This document shows positions 62,858 through 64,000 of a DNA stretch of 64,000 nt, piece after piece. A program made the translations under genes and the position numbers. Every line of letters starts with the position of its first letter. Position 1 is the first letter of the stretch. Under the pieces are notes generated by a model. The model was not told the DNA's origin and searched no databases. It saw nothing but the letters and a program-made list of their open reading frames with translations. The stretch is taken from assembly GCF_015461835.1 (NCBI RefSeq), contig NZ_JACOPX010000004.1:248001-312000 (forward strand), in the 5' to 3' direction. The stretch is from Pseudomonas neuropathica. Its GTDB lineage: Bacteria; Pseudomonadota; Gammaproteobacteria; Pseudomonadales; Pseudomonadaceae.

Positions 62858-63582
62858 ATGGCCTCCCCTTTACTTTCCGGCTTGATACACTTGACCAGTA
62901 ATTGGGAGAGCGGTTTTCGCACATAGTAGTTAATATCGGACAATACAATGGGTGGCTCGAACTCGCTGAGCGCTTTGACAATATCCTCTTTGGACATTTT
63001 TTCACTTTCTTCAACATACAATTTCGCTTCGCCTTCTTGCCAGATGAGTTTCCACTCCTCCAGATCAGCAGGTTTTTTAAACACCAGATAAGCGTAAAAG
63101 ACCGGAAGAGCAATCGCCGGCGCCAGGATTGCAGGCAAAAGGAAGCGCCAGTAACGACTGAATGGCGTTTTCACCAAGGAGGCGTCGACGATGAATGGTT
63201 CAGCATCAATTATCAGCGCGGGCTGCGACTCAGAGGCTTGAGTCTGTGCCCTGACCAAGCGGATTTCACACAACAGCACCACGCCACGGCGAGGCAGGGT
63301 CTTGAGACTGTCCCGAGGCAACCCGACGTCAGCGAAATGCGTGCGAAGCATGTGCAGGGTCTTGTAATAACTGCTGTCGGAAATCACCAGTCCGCGCTCC
63401 CCCCAGACCCTGGAAATGAGCTGTTCCTTATCGGTCACGCCGGCTATCAGCGCCAGCAGCAGATCGCTTTCATTGCTGCCCAGCAAGGCTGACCGCCGCG
63501 CCCGGCTGAGGGTCATTTTTTCTGCATCGTAGTAACAATCGCTCGCTGACGCTTGTGAGCCGATGCCCTCTGACTGTTCCAA
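62824..63582 (-). CDS. ToxR/CadC-type membrane-bound transcription regulator (MarT-like)
   Basis: A 252-residue protein. The N-terminal OmpR-type winged helix (about 20-105: NESDLLLALIAGVTDKEQLI, SSYYKTLHMLRTHFADVGLP, TLPRRGVVLL) is followed by a linker, one membrane helix (about 148-167) and a periplasmic domain of about 85 residues. The start is TTG at 63582, with GAGGA seven bases upstream; no ATG precedes the HTH. With the FidL-like partner it resembles Salmonella marT-fidL. Targets unknown. Confidence 0.75.
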   Translation of the reverse strand: MEQSEGIGSQASASDCYYDAEKMTLSRARRSALLGSNESDLLLALIAGVTDKEQLISRVWGERGLVISDSSYYKTLHMLRTHFADVGLPRDSLKTLPRRGVVLLCEIRLVRAQTQASESQPALIIDAEPFIVDASLVKTPFSRYWRFLLPAILAPAIALPVFYAYLVFKKPADLEEWKLIWQEGEAKLYVEESEKMSKEDIVKALSEFEPPIVLSDINYYVRKPLSQLLVKCIKPESKGEAICVNYQLVGKK

Positions 63583-63821
63583 GCTGCGTCCTCAACTGAT
63601 CTGCAATCCTCGAATTCCGATCATTCGATAGCTTTTCGGCACTATAGGACACAATGCAAACCCAAGCGGCGGTGCGTTGCTGCATCCACCTCAAAAAAAC
63701 TTCATACTCGGCTCCACTGAATCAACTCACGGGCCGCATCGCTGGCAAACACTCGCCATTTCGTAGATGCAAACGACCCCGTTTTTGCCTTGTCACTTTT
63801 TCCGGTAAAGCTAAACCCCTG

Positions 63822-63911
63822 ATGAATAAAGCTATTTCAGACCTGTCCTCCCACACTCCGATTGTGCTGGAGTACTTTGGTCGTTATGCCCCAACCCCCA
63901 GTGTTTGTTAA
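63822..63911 (+). pseudogene. mutS: 5' fragment of mutS
   Basis: A 29-codon ORF MNKAISDLSSHTP + IVLEYFGRYAPTPSVC. From memory, the first 13 residues equal the N-terminus of Pseudomonas fluorescens-group MutS, which then continues MMQQYW. Identity stops at codon 13-14 and a TAA follows. Orientation (plus, divergent from recA) is that expected of mutS next to cinA. It is therefore the upstream remnant of mutS left by an insertion whose body lies beyond the window. Confidence 0.7.
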
Positions 63912-63932
63912 GGATTAGCGCATTTCACCATT

Positions 63933-63950
63933 GCATGCGCAAACGCATGC
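63933..63950. promoter_or_regulatory. Palindrome GCATGCG-CAAA-CGCATGC
   Basis: A perfect 7-bp inverted repeat with a 4-bp spacer just after the mutS remnant. It carries ATGCG/CGCAT half sites like those at the tailocin promoter. It may be a repressor site or part of the adjoining element; the sequence then ends in TTTGCCCC-rich DNA. Confidence 0.4.
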
Positions 63951-64000
63951 TTGGCATTGAATGGCATTAAATGGCGTACGGTTTGCCCCATTTTTGCCCC

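Noticed and set aside
63654..63911. 85-codon ORF extending upstream of the mutS stub
   Set aside because: The part before codon MNKAIS has no similarity to known proteins and lacks an SD; the ATG at 63822 is the expected mutS start.

Overview
The window looks like a chromosomal segment of a Pseudomonas fluorescens-group bacterium. This rests on the gene content and order (proS, dinB, mprF-virJ pair, kup, rimO, rhlG, trmO, fpr/finR, dgkA-erdR, recX-recA-cinA), on GC-rich codon use and on many REP-type repeats of the kind common in this group. All family assignments come from reading the translations and from memory of the families; no database search was run. Positions 1-28466 are ordinary core genome. 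In order they hold a partial DUF481 protein, an alkyltransferase-like protein, an AmpG-type permease, proS, a lipoprotein, dinB with a LexA box, two identical initiator tRNA genes, an alanyl-phosphatidylglycerol synthase with its VirJ-type hydrolase, a small DUF3077 gene behind an unusual structured leader, kup, rimO, a GNAT acetyltransferase, an S4/pseudouridine-synthase-like protein lacking the catalytic Asp, a DUF1456 protein, rhlG, trmO, fpr/finR, dgkA-erdR, a DTW tRNA-modification protein, a PA3611-like secreted protein, a small ribbon-helix-helix protein, a LOG-family protein, recX, recA (LexA box) and the cinA-like pncC gene. Positions 28534-61020 are a phage-tail-derived locus between cinA and the start of mutS, all on the minus strand. 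No terminase, portal, capsid or integrase gene is seen, so it reads as an R-type tailocin (contractile bacteriocin) locus and not a complete prophage. It holds two full contractile-tail gene sets. A P2/CTX-like set lies at 46721-58219 and a Mu/SfV-like set at 29634-46571. They share one regulator and one lysis kit: a LexA/cI-like repressor at 60286-61020, a holin at 58291-58629, and a GH19 endolysin plus nested Rz/Rz1 spanins at 28534-29597. Each set carries its own sheath, tube, frameshifted tail-assembly chaperone, tape measure, hub and baseplate wedge genes. The Mu-like set ends in five consecutive fibre/chaperone cassettes, all with the same N-terminal anchor. The P2-like set has one fibre/chaperone pair. 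Two more orphan fibre chaperones lie near the operon start. A likely late promoter at 60127-60155 has a near-perfect palindrome filling its spacer, which fits repression by the RecA-cleavable repressor and release in the SOS response. Positions 61159-64000 hold a small lipoprotein, a DUF1090 protein and a MarT/FidL-like pair (ToxR-type membrane regulator plus inner-membrane partner). Last comes a 29-codon plus-strand ORF whose first 13 codons match the N-terminus of Pseudomonas MutS, followed by unrelated codons and a stop. This suggests that another integrated element begins just before the window end and has split or duplicated the 5' end of mutS.
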